Assembly (NCBI RefSeq): GCF_017052585.1
Contig: NZ_JAFFHZ010000001.1
Location: 1,794,501 to 1,858,500 of the forward strand
Direction of reading: 5' to 3'
DNA from: Paenibacillus apiarius
Lineage (GTDB): Bacteria; Bacillota; Bacilli; Paenibacillales; Paenibacillaceae
Length of the DNA stretch: 64,000 nucleotides
The notes beneath the pieces are model-generated. The model worked only from the letters and a program-made list of their open reading frames with translations, was not told where the DNA came from and ran no database searches. How positions within the stretch are numbered: the first letter of the stretch is position 1; each line of letters opens with the position of its first letter. Shown here in pieces: positions 17,933-27,766 of the stretch. The position numbers and the translations under genes were made by a program.

Positions 17933-19107
17933 TACGCATCCCTCCTCGTTCGCCGCTGTGGCATATCAGGAAGCGCGTTCACTGAAACGATGTCCTCCGA
18001 TTTTTTTTGCGGTGGCGTCCAATATTGCTCATTGCCCGGCATATCGTCGAACCAAGCGGCATCATCGGGACAGTCGAGCACCATGAACTTGCCGTAATTC
18101 CCATCGCGGGATTGATGATACTTGAGATACGCCTTCCCATCCTCTATCGCCAAGATTTCAATCTTGCCCGACGTATGGCTCATGGATAGCCGGACCCGTT
18201 TGCCTAATCCGGATGTCTTGGACTTCGCTTCCTCCACGAGACGATATACATCTTGGAGAGGCAATACGAACTCGCTGTTGCCTGCCACCGGACGGTTGAT
18301 AAAGAAATAATAAGGTGTCACTCCAGCCCACGACAGCTTATCGAGCAGCTCGCCCAGAACTTCGGCATTGTCGTTGATTCCACGCAGCACCGGCGTCTGA
18401 TTGACGACGATTGCGCCCGCCTGATGAAGCGCCTCGAAGCCTCGCTTGGCTTCTGGAGTAATCTCTCTGGGGTGATTGATATGAGCCATGACATAAATGC
18501 GGTTATCAGGGGTAGAAAATTCTCGGATCGTCTCGAGCAATTGCTCGTCTTCATAGATACGCATCGGATTAAATACAGACAGCTTGGAGCCTAGGCGAAT
18601 AATCTTCACATGTGGAATGGCACGTAAACATTCTAAAATCATGCGCAGCTTGGGGGTGGCAAGAATTAAGCTGTCTCCACCGGTTAACAGGACATTGTTG
18701 ATTTCGGGGTGTTCGGCAATGTAGGCAAGGCCCGGATTGACATCGGACATCGCTTCTTTGACATCGTTGCGGAATAATCGTTTGCGGAAGCAGTATCGGC
18801 AATAGGCGCCGCATACTTCTGACACGATAAGCAGCGCGGTCGTGCCATACTTGTGCTGGCAGCCGGGAACGACGTAGTTCGTGTCCTCGTCCGAGGCGTC
18901 CCAGCGGCCGTACTCTTGAAGCTCGCCCGTGTTCGGTATGACCAGCTTCCGTATCGGGTCGTCGGGGTCGTTCCAATCAATCAAGTTCAAATAGTAGTCA
19001 TTGACGCGAAATACGAATTTCTGTGTGATCTCCTTAAGCCGTTTCCTTTCCGTCTCGGGCAACTGAGTAATCTTGTCGATGTCGGTGACGTACTTCGGCT
19101 GAGGCAT
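17932..19107 (-). CDS. KamA-family radical SAM aminomutase
   Basis: KamA-family enzymes use S-adenosylmethionine, a 4Fe-4S cluster and PLP to shift an amino group from carbon 2 to carbon 3. The 391-aa protein has the cluster motif CGAYCRYC near residue 100, GGDSLILA in the SAM region, and NQTPVLRGIND near 250. A lysine in MSHTSGK lies where the PLP lysine is expected. From memory of the clostridial lysine 2,3-aminomutase, the two aspartates that hold the lysine side chain align here with Arg (in FFINRPVAG) and Ser or Met, so I doubt a lysine substrate. I chose ATG 19107 (MPQPKYV), with GGGAGG 7 nt upstream, over 19113. The GS-like gene is coupled downstream. Confidence 0.85.
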   Translation of the reverse strand: MPQPKYVTDIDKITQLPETERKRLKEITQKFVFRVNDYYLNLIDWNDPDDPIRKLVIPNTGELQEYGRWDASDEDTNYVVPGCQHKYGTTALLIVSEVCGAYCRYCFRKRLFRNDVKEAMSDVNPGLAYIAEHPEINNVLLTGGDSLILATPKLRMILECLRAIPHVKIIRLGSKLSVFNPMRIYEDEQLLETIREFSTPDNRIYVMAHINHPREITPEAKRGFEALHQAGAIVVNQTPVLRGINDNAEVLGELLDKLSWAGVTPYYFFINRPVAGNSEFVLPLQDVYRLVEEAKSKTSGLGKRVRLSMSHTSGKIEILAIEDGKAYLKYHQSRDGNYGKFMVLDCPDDAAWFDDMPGNEQYWTPPQKKSEDIVSVNALPDMPQRRTRRDA

Positions 19108-19213
19108 GGACATCCCTCCCTATGAAATTGGATAAAAGCGTCGAACGCTTTCGTCAATTATACACAAGTTTACATATCGAGGCAAATGATGGAATTGTGA
19201 ATAGTGCGGAATG

Positions 19214-19271
19214 CAAAAAGAGCAAACGCGTCAGCGCCTCACGGTACGCTATTAACGCGCGTGCTCTTTCA
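19214..19271 (-). terminator. Terminator of the arg operon
   Basis: On the minus strand AAAGAGCACGCGCGT pairs with ACGCGTTTGCTCTTT (two mismatches) across a long loop, followed by a T-run. It lies 51 nt after argH and before the kamA-like gene. Confidence 0.75.
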
Positions 19272-19321
19272 CATGCATTGTTTATGGATTCGATTCGAAT
19301 GGATCGAATAAGAATGCGAAA

Positions 19322-20743
19322 TTATTTTAATGAATTCGCCGCTTCCTTCTCTGTCAGCCACGCGTTCGACCGCACTATCGCCTGCTCAGCGCGGCGAATG
19401 GCCGCTTCCACTTGAACCGAGGCTGTTCCCCCGTAGACGTTGCGCGCATTGACGACATTTTCGGGCTGAAGCACCTCGTAAATGCGGTCATCGAACAGCG
19501 GCGAGAACTGCTGGAATTCGCCCAGCGACAGGTCCAGCAAATATTTGTTCTGCTCGATGCAATAGAGAACCGTCTTGCCGATGACCTCGTGCGCCTGACG
19601 GAACGGCATGCCCTTGTTCACGAGGAAGTCCGCAATGTCCGTCGCGTTGGAAAAGTCTTGGCGCACCGCTTGGCGCATCCGGCCGCGGTTCACCTTCATC
19701 GTCTCTACCATCGGGGCAAATAGGCGCAGTGCGCCATCCAGCGTCTCTACCGTATCGAACATGCCTTCCTTGTCTTCCTGCATGTCTTTATTGTAGGCAA
19801 GCGGGAGCGCCTTCAGCACCGTCAGCATGCCGATGAGATGGCCGTACACGCGCCCGGTTTTGCCGCGGACAAGCTCTGCCACGTCCGGATTTTTCTTCTG
19901 CGGCATAATGCTCGATCCGGTGCAGAACGCATCGTCAAGCTCGACGAATTGGAACTCGGTGCTCGACCAGAGCACCAGTTCCTCGCACAAGCGGGACAAA
20001 TGCATCATGATGAGCGAGGCATTCGACAGAAATTCCACGATGAAATCCCGGTCGCTTACTGCATCCAAGCTATTCTCGTAGACCCGATCGAAGCCGAGCT
20101 CCTCCGCCACGAAATGGCGGTCAATGGCAAAGGTCGTGCCCGCGAGAGCCCCTGCGCCAAGCGGCAGCGCATTGATGCGCTTGTAGCTGTCCGTCAGACG
20201 CTCGATATCGCGCTCGAACATGGATACGTACGCCATTAGATGATGGGCGAACAGAATCGGCTGCGCCCGCTGCAAATGCGTATAGCCAGGCACAATCGTG
20301 TCCAGATTGGCCTTCGCCTGCTTGAGCAGCGCTTCCTGGAGCTGCACCAGCAGGCCGGCGAACGTGACGACCCGCTTGCGCAAATACAAGTGCATGTCGG
20401 TCGCCACCTGATCGTTGCGGCTGCGGCCCGTATGCAGCTTGCCGCCGACCGGACCGATCAAGTCGATCAGCGTCTTCTCGATATTCATATGGATATCTTC
20501 ATCGGAGACGGAATAATTCATGTCCCCGTTCTGGATTCGCTTCATTACTTGATGCAGGCCTTCTTTGATCGTATCGACATCATCGTGCGGCAAAATGCCG
20601 CATTTCCCTAACATCGTCACGTGGGCAAGGCTACCTTGAATGTCTTCTTCCGCCATCTCTTTATCAAAAGCGATGGACGCTGTATACTGCTCCACCAACT
20701 GGTCCGTCTGCTTCGTGAACCGGCCGCCCCACAATTTGCTCAC
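19322..20743 (-). CDS. argH: Argininosuccinate lyase
   Basis: ArgH cleaves argininosuccinate into arginine and fumarate, the last step of arginine synthesis. The 473-aa protein has the superfamily signature [22 protein letters not shown] near residue 280, whose serine is the catalytic acid/base, and the N-terminal KLWGGRF. The GTG start has GAGGAGG 7 nt upstream. It is the last gene of argCJBDFGH and follows argG by 106 nt. A terminator follows at 19214-19271. Confidence 0.97.
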   Translation of the reverse strand: MSKLWGGRFTKQTDQLVEQYTASIAFDKEMAEEDIQGSLAHVTMLGKCGILPHDDVDTIKEGLHQVMKRIQNGDMNYSVSDEDIHMNIEKTLIDLIGPVGGKLHTGRSRNDQVATDMHLYLRKRVVTFAGLLVQLQEALLKQAKANLDTIVPGYTHLQRAQPILFAHHLMAYVSMFERDIERLTDSYKRINALPLGAGALAGTTFAIDRHFVAEELGFDRVYENSLDAVSDRDFIVEFLSNASLIMMHLSRLCEELVLWSSTEFQFVELDDAFCTGSSIMPQKKNPDVAELVRGKTGRVYGHLIGMLTVLKALPLAYNKDMQEDKEGMFDTVETLDGALRLFAPMVETMKVNRGRMRQAVRQDFSNATDIADFLVNKGMPFRQAHEVIGKTVLYCIEQNKYLLDLSLGEFQQFSPLFDDRIYEVLQPENVVNARNVYGGTASVQVEAAIRRAEQAIVRSNAWLTEKEAANSLK

Positions 20744-20849
20744 GTCGTTTCCTCCTCACCATGCGCGTTCCTGCTGCCTTCCAATGGAGGCGGCAGGATG
20801 TGATTGTCCTTAAGGAGTCGTGTCCTGCGCATGTCTGTATATCCTTCTG

Positions 20850-22121
20850 TTATGATTCCACTTTCACTTGCTCCAGCTTCGCTCCATGAACGCTCGTGCC
20901 ATGAACGCCGGAAGCTACCTTCAGGCGCAGCGCGTGCAGGTGAATGAAGCCGGTGGCGTCATTCTGATCATACGCTTGCGATGGATCCGCCTCCATGGTG
21001 GCAATATCCGGATTGTATAAGCTAAGCGGACTTTGCACGCCCGCCCCGATGACGTTGCCTTTGTACAGCTTGAGACGGACGGTGCCCGTCACATGCTTCT
21101 GGCTTTCGGTGACGAGCGCTTGAATGGCAAGCCGCTCCGGCGCGAACCAGAAGCCGTTGTACACGATCGAGCTGTACTGCGGAATGAGCGAATCGCGCAG
21201 GTGCATAACCTCGCGGTCCATCGTCAGCGACTCCATTTTGCGGTGCGCGGTGAACAAGATCGCACCGCCCGGAGTCTCATACACGCCGCGGCTCTTCATG
21301 CCGACGAAGCGGTTCTCAACCATATCGATGCGGCCGATGCCGTGCTTGCCGCCGAGCTCATTCAAGGTCTCCATCACCTGGAGCGGCGACATCCGCTCGC
21401 CGTTGATGGCAACGCAGTCGCCCTGCTCGAACGCAAGCTCCACCAGTTCCGCTTCGTTCGGAGCATCCTCCGGCGATACGCTCAGCACATACATATCCTT
21501 GCTCGCATCTGCGCTGGCATCGAACCAAGGATCCTCCAGCATTCCGCTCTCGAAGCTGATGTGCAGCAAATTGCGGTCCATCGAATATGACTTCGCTGCG
21601 GAAGCCTGCACCGGGATGCCATGCTTCTCGGCATACGCGATCATTTCCGCGCGGCCCGGGAACTGCGCACGGAATTCCTCCGAGCGCCAAGGCGCGATTA
21701 CTTGAATATCCGGCGCAAGCGATGCCGCCGTCAATTCGAAACGGACTTGGTCGTTGCCTTTGCCGGTGGCGCCATGGGCAATCGCGATCGCTCCTTCTTT
21801 GCGGGCAATTTCAACCATGCGCTTGGCGATAAGCGGGCGCGCGATGCTCGTGCCGAGCAAATATTGCCCTTCATACAGCGCCCCCGCCTGGAACATCGGA
21901 TAGATGAAATCGCGCGCGAATTCGTCGCGCAAATCATCGATATATACTTTGGAGGCGCCGGTCGCGATCGCCTTTTCCTCCAAGCCGTCCAGCTCCTCTT
22001 TTTGCCCGATATCCGCTGTGAAGGTGATGATTTCCGCATCATATGTTTCTTTGAGCCAAGTCAAAATGACCGATGTATCAAGCCCGCCCGAGTAGGCCAG
22101 CACGATTTTATTCTTCGCCAT
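20850..22121 (-). CDS. argG: Argininosuccinate synthase
   Basis: ArgG joins citrulline and aspartate using ATP. The 423-aa protein has the N-type ATP pyrophosphatase motif [10 protein letters not shown] at residues 9-18, the [14 protein letters not shown] stretch that contacts citrulline and aspartate (~115-130), and [23 protein letters not shown]. The ATG has GGGGG upstream. The last ~25 residues extend past the common family end and are probably harmless. It lies 61 nt after argF. Confidence 0.97.
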   Translation of the reverse strand: MAKNKIVLAYSGGLDTSVILTWLKETYDAEIITFTADIGQKEELDGLEEKAIATGASKVYIDDLRDEFARDFIYPMFQAGALYEGQYLLGTSIARPLIAKRMVEIARKEGAIAIAHGATGKGNDQVRFELTAASLAPDIQVIAPWRSEEFRAQFPGRAEMIAYAEKHGIPVQASAAKSYSMDRNLLHISFESGMLEDPWFDASADASKDMYVLSVSPEDAPNEAELVELAFEQGDCVAINGERMSPLQVMETLNELGGKHGIGRIDMVENRFVGMKSRGVYETPGGAILFTAHRKMESLTMDREVMHLRDSLIPQYSSIVYNGFWFAPERLAIQALVTESQKHVTGTVRLKLYKGNVIGAGVQSPLSLYNPDIATMEADPSQAYDQNDATGFIHLHALRLKVASGVHGTSVHGAKLEQVKVES

Positions 22122-22182
22122 CGTGTTTCCCCCGTTCGCTGTTCGTAATTCTCATCCTGATTGATTTGACGTTTTATCTCTC

Positions 22183-23133
22183 TTAACCCATCAGCGCGGC
22201 CATAATCGCCTTTTGCGCATGGAGCCGATTTTCCGCTTGGTCGAAAATGACGGAATGCTTGCCATCGATGACGCCTTCGCTCACTTCCTCGCCACGATGC
22301 GCAGGCAAGCAGTGCAAGAAGAGGTAATCCGGCTTCGCGTAACGCGTCAGCTCCTCGTTCACCTGGAAATTGCGGAACGCCATCTCGCGCTGCTGCTGCT
22401 GCGATTCGAAGCCCATGCTCGCCCAGACGTCCGTATATACGACATCGGCATCCGCGATCGCTTCCTTCGGATCCTGCGTCACGAGCACATTGGAACCGAA
22501 GGCTCCAGCCTGTTCCTTGCATTGCTTCACGATGTCCTCATCTGGCGTATATCCTTCCGGCGAAGCGACTGCAACATTCACGCCCAGCTTGCTCGCGCCC
22601 ACCATAAGCGAGTGCGCCATATTGTTGCCGTCTCCGATGTAGGCCAGCTTCAATCCTTGCAGCTTGCCCTTCTTCTCGAGCACAGTCTGGTAATCGGCCA
22701 ACGCTTGGCACGGATGATTCATATCCGTCAGACCATTAATGACCGGAATCGTCGCGCCCCGTGCCAGATCGATGACCGTGCGGTGCGCGTACGTGCGGAT
22801 CATGATGCCGTCCAAGTACCGCGACATCGTCTGCGCCGTATCAAATATCGTTTCACCGCGACCCAGCTGAAGGTCGTTCTTGCTGAGGAATAGAGCGTGC
22901 CCGCCGAGCTGGTACATGCCCACTTCGAACGAAACGCGGGTGCGGGTAGATGATTTTTCAAAAATCATGCCGAGCGTTTTCCCTTTCAGCGGCTGGTATG
23001 TTTCACCCGCCTTCTGCTTTTGTTTCAGTTCTATCGCGCAGTCAAGCAAATATTGGATTTCTCCTGTCGTATAGTCAGTCAGCGCGATGAAGTCGCGCCC
23101 GCGCAAATCAATCTTGGATTGTGTAGTCGTCAT
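22183..23133 (-). CDS. argF: Ornithine carbamoyltransferase
   Basis: ArgF transfers the carbamoyl group of carbamoyl phosphate to ornithine, giving citrulline. The 316-aa protein has the carbamoyl-phosphate motif EKSSTRTRVSFE (~50-61), GRGETIFDTAQTMSRY, NGLTDMNHPCQALADYQT, and the HCLPAHRGEE loop with the ornithine-binding cysteine. I chose ATG 23133 (MTTTQSKIDLRGRDF), with GGAGG upstream; the frame from 23181 would put this site inside the gene. Unlike the B. subtilis operon, no carAB genes lie between argD and argF. Confidence 0.97.
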   Translation of the reverse strand: MTTTQSKIDLRGRDFIALTDYTTGEIQYLLDCAIELKQKQKAGETYQPLKGKTLGMIFEKSSTRTRVSFEVGMYQLGGHALFLSKNDLQLGRGETIFDTAQTMSRYLDGIMIRTYAHRTVIDLARGATIPVINGLTDMNHPCQALADYQTVLEKKGKLQGLKLAYIGDGNNMAHSLMVGASKLGVNVAVASPEGYTPDEDIVKQCKEQAGAFGSNVLVTQDPKEAIADADVVYTDVWASMGFESQQQQREMAFRNFQVNEELTRYAKPDYLFLHCLPAHRGEEVSEGVIDGKHSVIFDQAENRLHAQKAIMAALMG

Positions 23134-23222
23134 AATCCCACCTCCGAAGTTGTACATGTCTAGTATATTTATATGGGTCAATCGTCGATGGATGCTCGCT
23201 GATCACGGGTTCATCCTGAAGC

Positions 23223-24431
23223 CTATGAGATCGTCGTTACAGCGGCAGAGCGTTTCGCCAAAACAGTATGGATAATATCGACTGCTTCATCCATGTCTTC
23301 CTCGGTCACAAGCAAGTTCGGCAGCAAGCGGATAACGTTCGGTCCGGCACTGATGAACAGCAGCCCGGCTCTCTGCGCATCCGCAATCATATCGCTCACC
23401 GGCTCGTGACACTCAATGCCGATTAGAAGTCCGATTCCGCGAATGTCCTTGACTGCGGACACATCGCTCAGCTTCACGCGCAGCGCGTTCAGAAGATAAC
23501 TCCCTTTTTCCGCCGCACGAACCGCGGCCTTGTCTTCCAGCATCGTCTCCAACGTGCCGAGCACCGCCGACATCGCCAGCGGGTTGCCGCCGAACGTCGA
23601 GCCGTGGCTCCCCGGACCGAACGCTTCGCGCAGATGCTCCTGCGCCAGCATCGCCCCTACGGGAAAGCCGCTGCCGAGCCCCTTGGCCGCCGTGAAAATG
23701 TCCGGCTTCAAGCCGTAATGCTCGTGCGCGAATAACGCCCCGGTGCGTCCCATGCCCGTCTGCACCTCGTCCACGATAAGCAAGATGCCATTCGCTGCGC
23801 ATAGCTGCGCGACTTCTGCCGCAAACGCCGCTTTAATCGGCAGCACGCCGCCTTCTCCTTGCACGATTTCCAGCATGATGGCCGCCGTATTCTCGTTCAC
23901 GGCAGCCTTCAGCGCCGCGATATCGTTGAACGGCACGTACCGGAAGCCAGCAGGCAGCGGCGCAAAGCCGTCCTTCACCTTATCCTGCCCCGTCGCCGTC
24001 AGCGTCGCCAGCGTGCGGCCGTGGAACGACTGCTCGAAGGTGATGATTTCGCTGCGTCCGCTCTGCGCCACCTTCGCATGGTAACGGCGGGCCAGCTTGA
24101 TCGCTGCCTCATTCGCCTCCGCGCCGCTGTTGCAGAAGAAGACCGCATCTGCACACGAATTTGCCGCCAGCAGCTCGGCTGCCTGCTCCTGCTGCGGAAT
24201 ACGGAACAGGTTCGACACATGCCACAGCGTATCCAACTGCTGCTGAACCCGTGTCTTCACCCGTTCCGGCGCATGCCCCAGGTTCGTGACGGCAATGCCG
24301 CTCATAAAGTCCAAATACATGTTGCCTTGGTCATCCCACAAACGGCTTCCTTCTCCTTTGACGAGCGTCATCGGGAAGCGCGCATAGGTTGGCAGCAAAG
24401 CATTAGTTTCGGTATCATTTGGCTTTAACAC
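23223..24431 (-). CDS. argD: Acetylornithine aminotransferase
   Basis: ArgD moves an amino group from glutamate to N-acetylglutamate semialdehyde, using PLP. The 402-aa protein has FMSGIAVTNLGH, FFCNSGAEANEAAIKLAR (phosphate binding), and LLIVDEVQTGMGRTG with the PLP-ring aspartate. The Schiff-base lysine is in FTAAKGLGSGFPVGAM near residue 250. I chose GTG 24431, 8 nt after AAGGGG; GTG 24440 would add three residues but almost touches that site. It lies between argB and argF. Confidence 0.96.
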   Translation of the reverse strand: MLKPNDTETNALLPTYARFPMTLVKGEGSRLWDDQGNMYLDFMSGIAVTNLGHAPERVKTRVQQQLDTLWHVSNLFRIPQQEQAAELLAANSCADAVFFCNSGAEANEAAIKLARRYHAKVAQSGRSEIITFEQSFHGRTLATLTATGQDKVKDGFAPLPAGFRYVPFNDIAALKAAVNENTAAIMLEIVQGEGGVLPIKAAFAAEVAQLCAANGILLIVDEVQTGMGRTGALFAHEHYGLKPDIFTAAKGLGSGFPVGAMLAQEHLREAFGPGSHGSTFGGNPLAMSAVLGTLETMLEDKAAVRAAEKGSYLLNALRVKLSDVSAVKDIRGIGLLIGIECHEPVSDMIADAQRAGLLFISAGPNVIRLLPNLLVTEEDMDEAVDIIHTVLAKRSAAVTTIS

Positions 24432-24486
24432 TACATTCACCCCTTATCATCCTTGTATGGTTGTTCCACAAGCCCTCTTTGAACAC

Positions 24487-25317
24487 TCACTGTACGATTC
24501 TCGTGCCGATGGATTCCCCCGCCATGATGCGCCGCAGCACATTCGGCTCGGCTCCGTCTGCGATAACGACTTCCTTCACGCCGCCCTTCATGCACTGCAT
24601 AGCCGCGCGCACCTTCGGTATCATTCCGCCATATATTTCACCGCTAGCAATCATCGCTTCGATTGCAGATGTAGTAACGACGGGCAGGACCGTCTTTATG
24701 CCCTGTTCCGCCTTCATGATGCCCGGCACGTCCGTAATGACCAACAGCTGCTCTACACCGAGATGAGCTGCCACCGCACCGGCTGCCGTGTCGGCATTGA
24801 TGTTGTAGCGCTGGCCGTTGCTATCGAGCCCGATGGGTGCGATGATCGGCATATATTGCAGCGCCATAACCCCTTCAATCAGCTCTGCGTTGACCTGTGT
24901 CACGTCGCCTACATAACCGACCTCGTCGGCATTCGCTACCGGCATCGCTTGAATCAAGCCGCCGTCTGTGCCGGATAGACCAACCGCCGCGGCGCCTATA
25001 CCGTTCAGACGCCGCACGATCTGCTTGTTAATCTGGCCTGCCAGCACCATCTCGACGACATCCAGCACGGCCTCATTCGTCTTGCGCAGACCTCCGATAA
25101 ATTCGGACTCGATGCCGAGCTTATCCAGCATGCTTGATATCGCCGGACCGCCGCCGTGCACGATGACCGGCATCGTGCCTTCCGCCTGCAGCTGCCGCAG
25201 TTGTGCGTAAAAGGAATCCGGCAATGCCGCAAGTGTGCTTCCGCCGCATTTCATGACGAACCGCTTCGTCTGGACGGCCAGCGCCGATGATCTCGCTTGT
25301 TCCGATATAGTACGCAT
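24487..25317 (-). CDS. argB: Acetylglutamate kinase
   Basis: ArgB phosphorylates N-acetylglutamate. The 276-aa protein has the amino-acid-kinase fold with FVMKCGGSTL (~20-29), PVIVHGGGPAIS (~50-62), the GLRKTNEAVLDVVEMVLAGQ segment and INADTAAGAVAAHL near the C-terminal ATP site. The ATG has GGGAGGGG 7-8 nt upstream. Whether it is arginine-sensitive cannot be told by eye; the ~18 residues before the first beta strand are short for the N-terminal helix of the inhibited type. Confidence 0.96.
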   Translation of the reverse strand: MRTISEQARSSALAVQTKRFVMKCGGSTLAALPDSFYAQLRQLQAEGTMPVIVHGGGPAISSMLDKLGIESEFIGGLRKTNEAVLDVVEMVLAGQINKQIVRRLNGIGAAAVGLSGTDGGLIQAMPVANADEVGYVGDVTQVNAELIEGVMALQYMPIIAPIGLDSNGQRYNINADTAAGAVAAHLGVEQLLVITDVPGIMKAEQGIKTVLPVVTTSAIEAMIASGEIYGGMIPKVRAAMQCMKGGVKEVVIADGAEPNVLRRIMAGESIGTRIVQ

Positions 25318-25346
25318 CGTTCCGTCCCCTCCCGTAAATTCCAGCT

Positions 25347-26600
25347 TTATGTCCGATAAGCCGCATTAATGCGGACGTAGTCATACGTTAAGTCACAGCC
25401 CCAAGCTGTCGCCGTGCCCGCACCCATATGGAGGTTAACGTAAAACACAACCGTGTCCCCCTTCAAGTACGCAAGCGCCTCTTCTTCATTAAAAGCGACC
25501 GGAGTCGATTGGTTCAGCACCTTGATCGGGCCCACCTGAATGTCGACGGTATCCACGTTTACCGGCTCTCCGGAATATCCAATGGCGGCAATGACACGGC
25601 CCCAGTTGGCATCTGCTCCAAATACGGCCGATTTGACCAGACTGGAACCGACGATCGACTTCGCAATTGCGCTGGCCGCTTCATTCGAAGCCGCCCCAGC
25701 GATGCGCACTTCAATAAGCTTCGTCGCACCTTCCCCGTCACGCGCTATTGCCTTGGCCAACTGCTCGCATACGTACTGGAACGCTTCAGCGAACGCGGTC
25801 CAATCGGAATGGCTCTCCTGCAGCGCCTCATGTCCGGCAAGTCCGCTCGCCATTGCGAGCAGCATGTCATTCGTACTCGTGTCGCCATCGACGGTAATCA
25901 TGTTGAACGTCGCATCGGTCGTACGCTTCAGCAGCGCCGCCAGCGCTTCCTGCTCAATGACGGCGTCCGTCGTGACGAAGCCGAGCATCGTCGCCATATT
26001 CGGGTGAATCATGCCCGACCCTTTTGCCGCGCCGGCAATCGTGACCGGCTTGCCGTCGATGATGACGACCGCGCACGCTTCCTTCTTCACGAGGTCGGTC
26101 GTCAATATCGCATGCGCGAATTGCTCCGCGCCCTCGCCGGCTGCCGTCAACACCGCCGGAAGCTCCGCGATGCCCCGCTCGATGCAGTCCATCTTGAGCG
26201 GCTCGCCGATAACGCCGGTTGACGCAACCGCAACGTAGTGCGGCGCGACGCCAAGCTGCTCCGCGAACGCGCTGCGCATGCGGTACGCGTCCGCTTCTCC
26301 CTGCTTGCCCGTGCACGCATTCGCGTTGCCGCTGTTCACCAGCACCGCCCGCAGCTTGCCTTCCGCCGCCAGGCTCGCCCGCGTGACGGCAAGCGGCGCT
26401 GCCTGGAAGGCGTTCGTCGTATATACCGCCGCCGCGGCAGCCGGCACGTCGCATACTATCGCGCCGATGTCGTTGCGCGTCGACCTTTTCAATCCGCAAT
26501 GCAGACCGCTGGCCCGGAATCCTTGCGGAGCCGTGATTGATCCATCTATAATCTCGAACTGGCGTTCCATAGTCATTGTCGCGTGTTTATATTTTTCCAT
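25347..26600 (-). CDS. argJ: Bifunctional ornithine acetyltransferase / N-acetylglutamate synthase
   Basis: ArgJ recycles the acetyl group from acetylornithine to glutamate and, in bifunctional forms, also uses acetyl-CoA. The 417-aa precursor cleaves itself before the threonine in HPNMATMLGF near residue 203; that threonine becomes the nucleophile of the beta chain. Other marks are VLVNSGNANACTG and VDGDTSTNDM. Because no separate argA-type gene is in the operon, the bifunctional form is likely. The ATG has AAGG upstream; starts eight or ten residues later are possible. Confidence 0.96.
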   Translation of the reverse strand: MEKYKHATMTMERQFEIIDGSITAPQGFRASGLHCGLKRSTRNDIGAIVCDVPAAAAAVYTTNAFQAAPLAVTRASLAAEGKLRAVLVNSGNANACTGKQGEADAYRMRSAFAEQLGVAPHYVAVASTGVIGEPLKMDCIERGIAELPAVLTAAGEGAEQFAHAILTTDLVKKEACAVVIIDGKPVTIAGAAKGSGMIHPNMATMLGFVTTDAVIEQEALAALLKRTTDATFNMITVDGDTSTNDMLLAMASGLAGHEALQESHSDWTAFAEAFQYVCEQLAKAIARDGEGATKLIEVRIAGAASNEAASAIAKSIVGSSLVKSAVFGADANWGRVIAAIGYSGEPVNVDTVDIQVGPIKVLNQSTPVAFNEEEALAYLKGDTVVFYVNLHMGAGTATAWGCDLTYDYVRINAAYRT

Positions 26601-26676
26601 AAGGCATCAACCTTCTTTTTTTCAAAATGGTAAAGGATATGTTACTATGTGTATCCGTATCGATCGAAAAGAATGA

Positions 26677-27738
26677 CTACGGGTATACCGGCGTTAAGTT
26701 CAGTCCCAGCGCTTCGTCCCAGCCCATCATCAGGTTCAGGTTCTGAATCGCCTGCCCGGCCGCTCCCTTCACCACATTATCGATGACGGAGATGATCGTT
26801 ACCCGCTTCGTGCGCTCATCCACTGCGAATCCGATATCGCAGTAGTTCGAGCCGAACACTTCCTTCGTCGCCGGCCACTGGCCCTGCGGCCGAATTCGTA
26901 CGAAGCGCCGACCCGCGTAGTGGTCTTTATATAATGAAATAAAATCTTGTTCAGAATAATTTCCGGTTAATGAAGCGTACATCGTGCACATAATGCCGCG
27001 CGTCATCGGCGTCAAATGCGTCGTGAACGTCACGGTGACCGGTGTCCCCGCCACTTCGCCCAACGTCTGCTCGATTTCCGGGATATGCTGATGCTTATTC
27101 ACTTTGTACGCTTTGAAATTTTCGTTCAATTCCGCATAATGCACTCCTAAATTCACGCCGCGGCCCGCTCCCGATACGCCAGACTTCGCGTCAATGATCA
27201 GGCTCGCCGGATCAATCCAACCGGCCTTCATGGCAGGGGCCAGACCCAGCAGCGTCGCCGTCGGGTAGCAGCCCGGGTTGGAGATAAAGCGCCGGCCTTG
27301 TGCATACCCGCCATCTGCATACAGCTCGCATAACCCGTATACAGCATCATTCAGCAGCTCGGCTTGCGGAGCTTCATGCTTATACCATGCCGTGTATACC
27401 GCTCCGTCCTTAATACGGAAATCACCGGATAAATCGATTACGGTCAGCCCTGCATCCAAAAGCTCGGGCACCAGTCTCCCGCTGACGCCAGAAGGAGTAG
27501 CCGTAAACACCACGTCCGCTTTCCTTCGCATCTCCTCCGCACTCACGCCGTCCAACGTATCGCACATAATCTCGTTCAAATGCGGATAGCCGTCCGCGAT
27601 CGGCGCGCCTGCGCTCGACGCGGAGATGACCGAAGCAATATTCACGTTCGGATGATTCAACAACAGCCGTATCAACTCCACGCCGCCATAGCCCGTCGAG
27701 CCAACGATGGCCGCGTTTACCTTCTGTTCGTTCCCCAT
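26677..27738 (-). CDS. argC: N-acetyl-gamma-glutamyl-phosphate reductase
   Basis: ArgC reduces N-acetylglutamyl phosphate to the semialdehyde with NADPH. The 353-aa protein has the Rossmann motif GSTGYGGVELIRLL (13-26) and the active-site cysteine in SNPGCYPTATLLGLAP near residue 155. Later blocks are SGVSGAGRGVNLGVHY and HLTPMTRGIMCTMY. ATG 27738 has GGAGAGA upstream. It is the first gene of argCJBDFGH. Its promoter lies ~245 bp upstream, with a repeat-like element in between. Confidence 0.97.
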   Translation of the reverse strand: MGNEQKVNAAIVGSTGYGGVELIRLLLNHPNVNIASVISASSAGAPIADGYPHLNEIMCDTLDGVSAEEMRRKADVVFTATPSGVSGRLVPELLDAGLTVIDLSGDFRIKDGAVYTAWYKHEAPQAELLNDAVYGLCELYADGGYAQGRRFISNPGCYPTATLLGLAPAMKAGWIDPASLIIDAKSGVSGAGRGVNLGVHYAELNENFKAYKVNKHQHIPEIEQTLGEVAGTPVTVTFTTHLTPMTRGIMCTMYASLTGNYSEQDFISLYKDHYAGRRFVRIRPQGQWPATKEVFGSNYCDIGFAVDERTKRVTIISVIDNVVKGAAGQAIQNLNLMMGWDEALGLNLTPVYP

Positions 27739-27766
27739 ACTGCTCTCTCCATTCCCTTTAGAGGTT

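Noticed and set aside
19108..19213. Lysine riboswitch before the kamA-like gene
   Set aside because: The gap is too short and lacks the conserved long-armed fold; the main structure there is the argH terminator.
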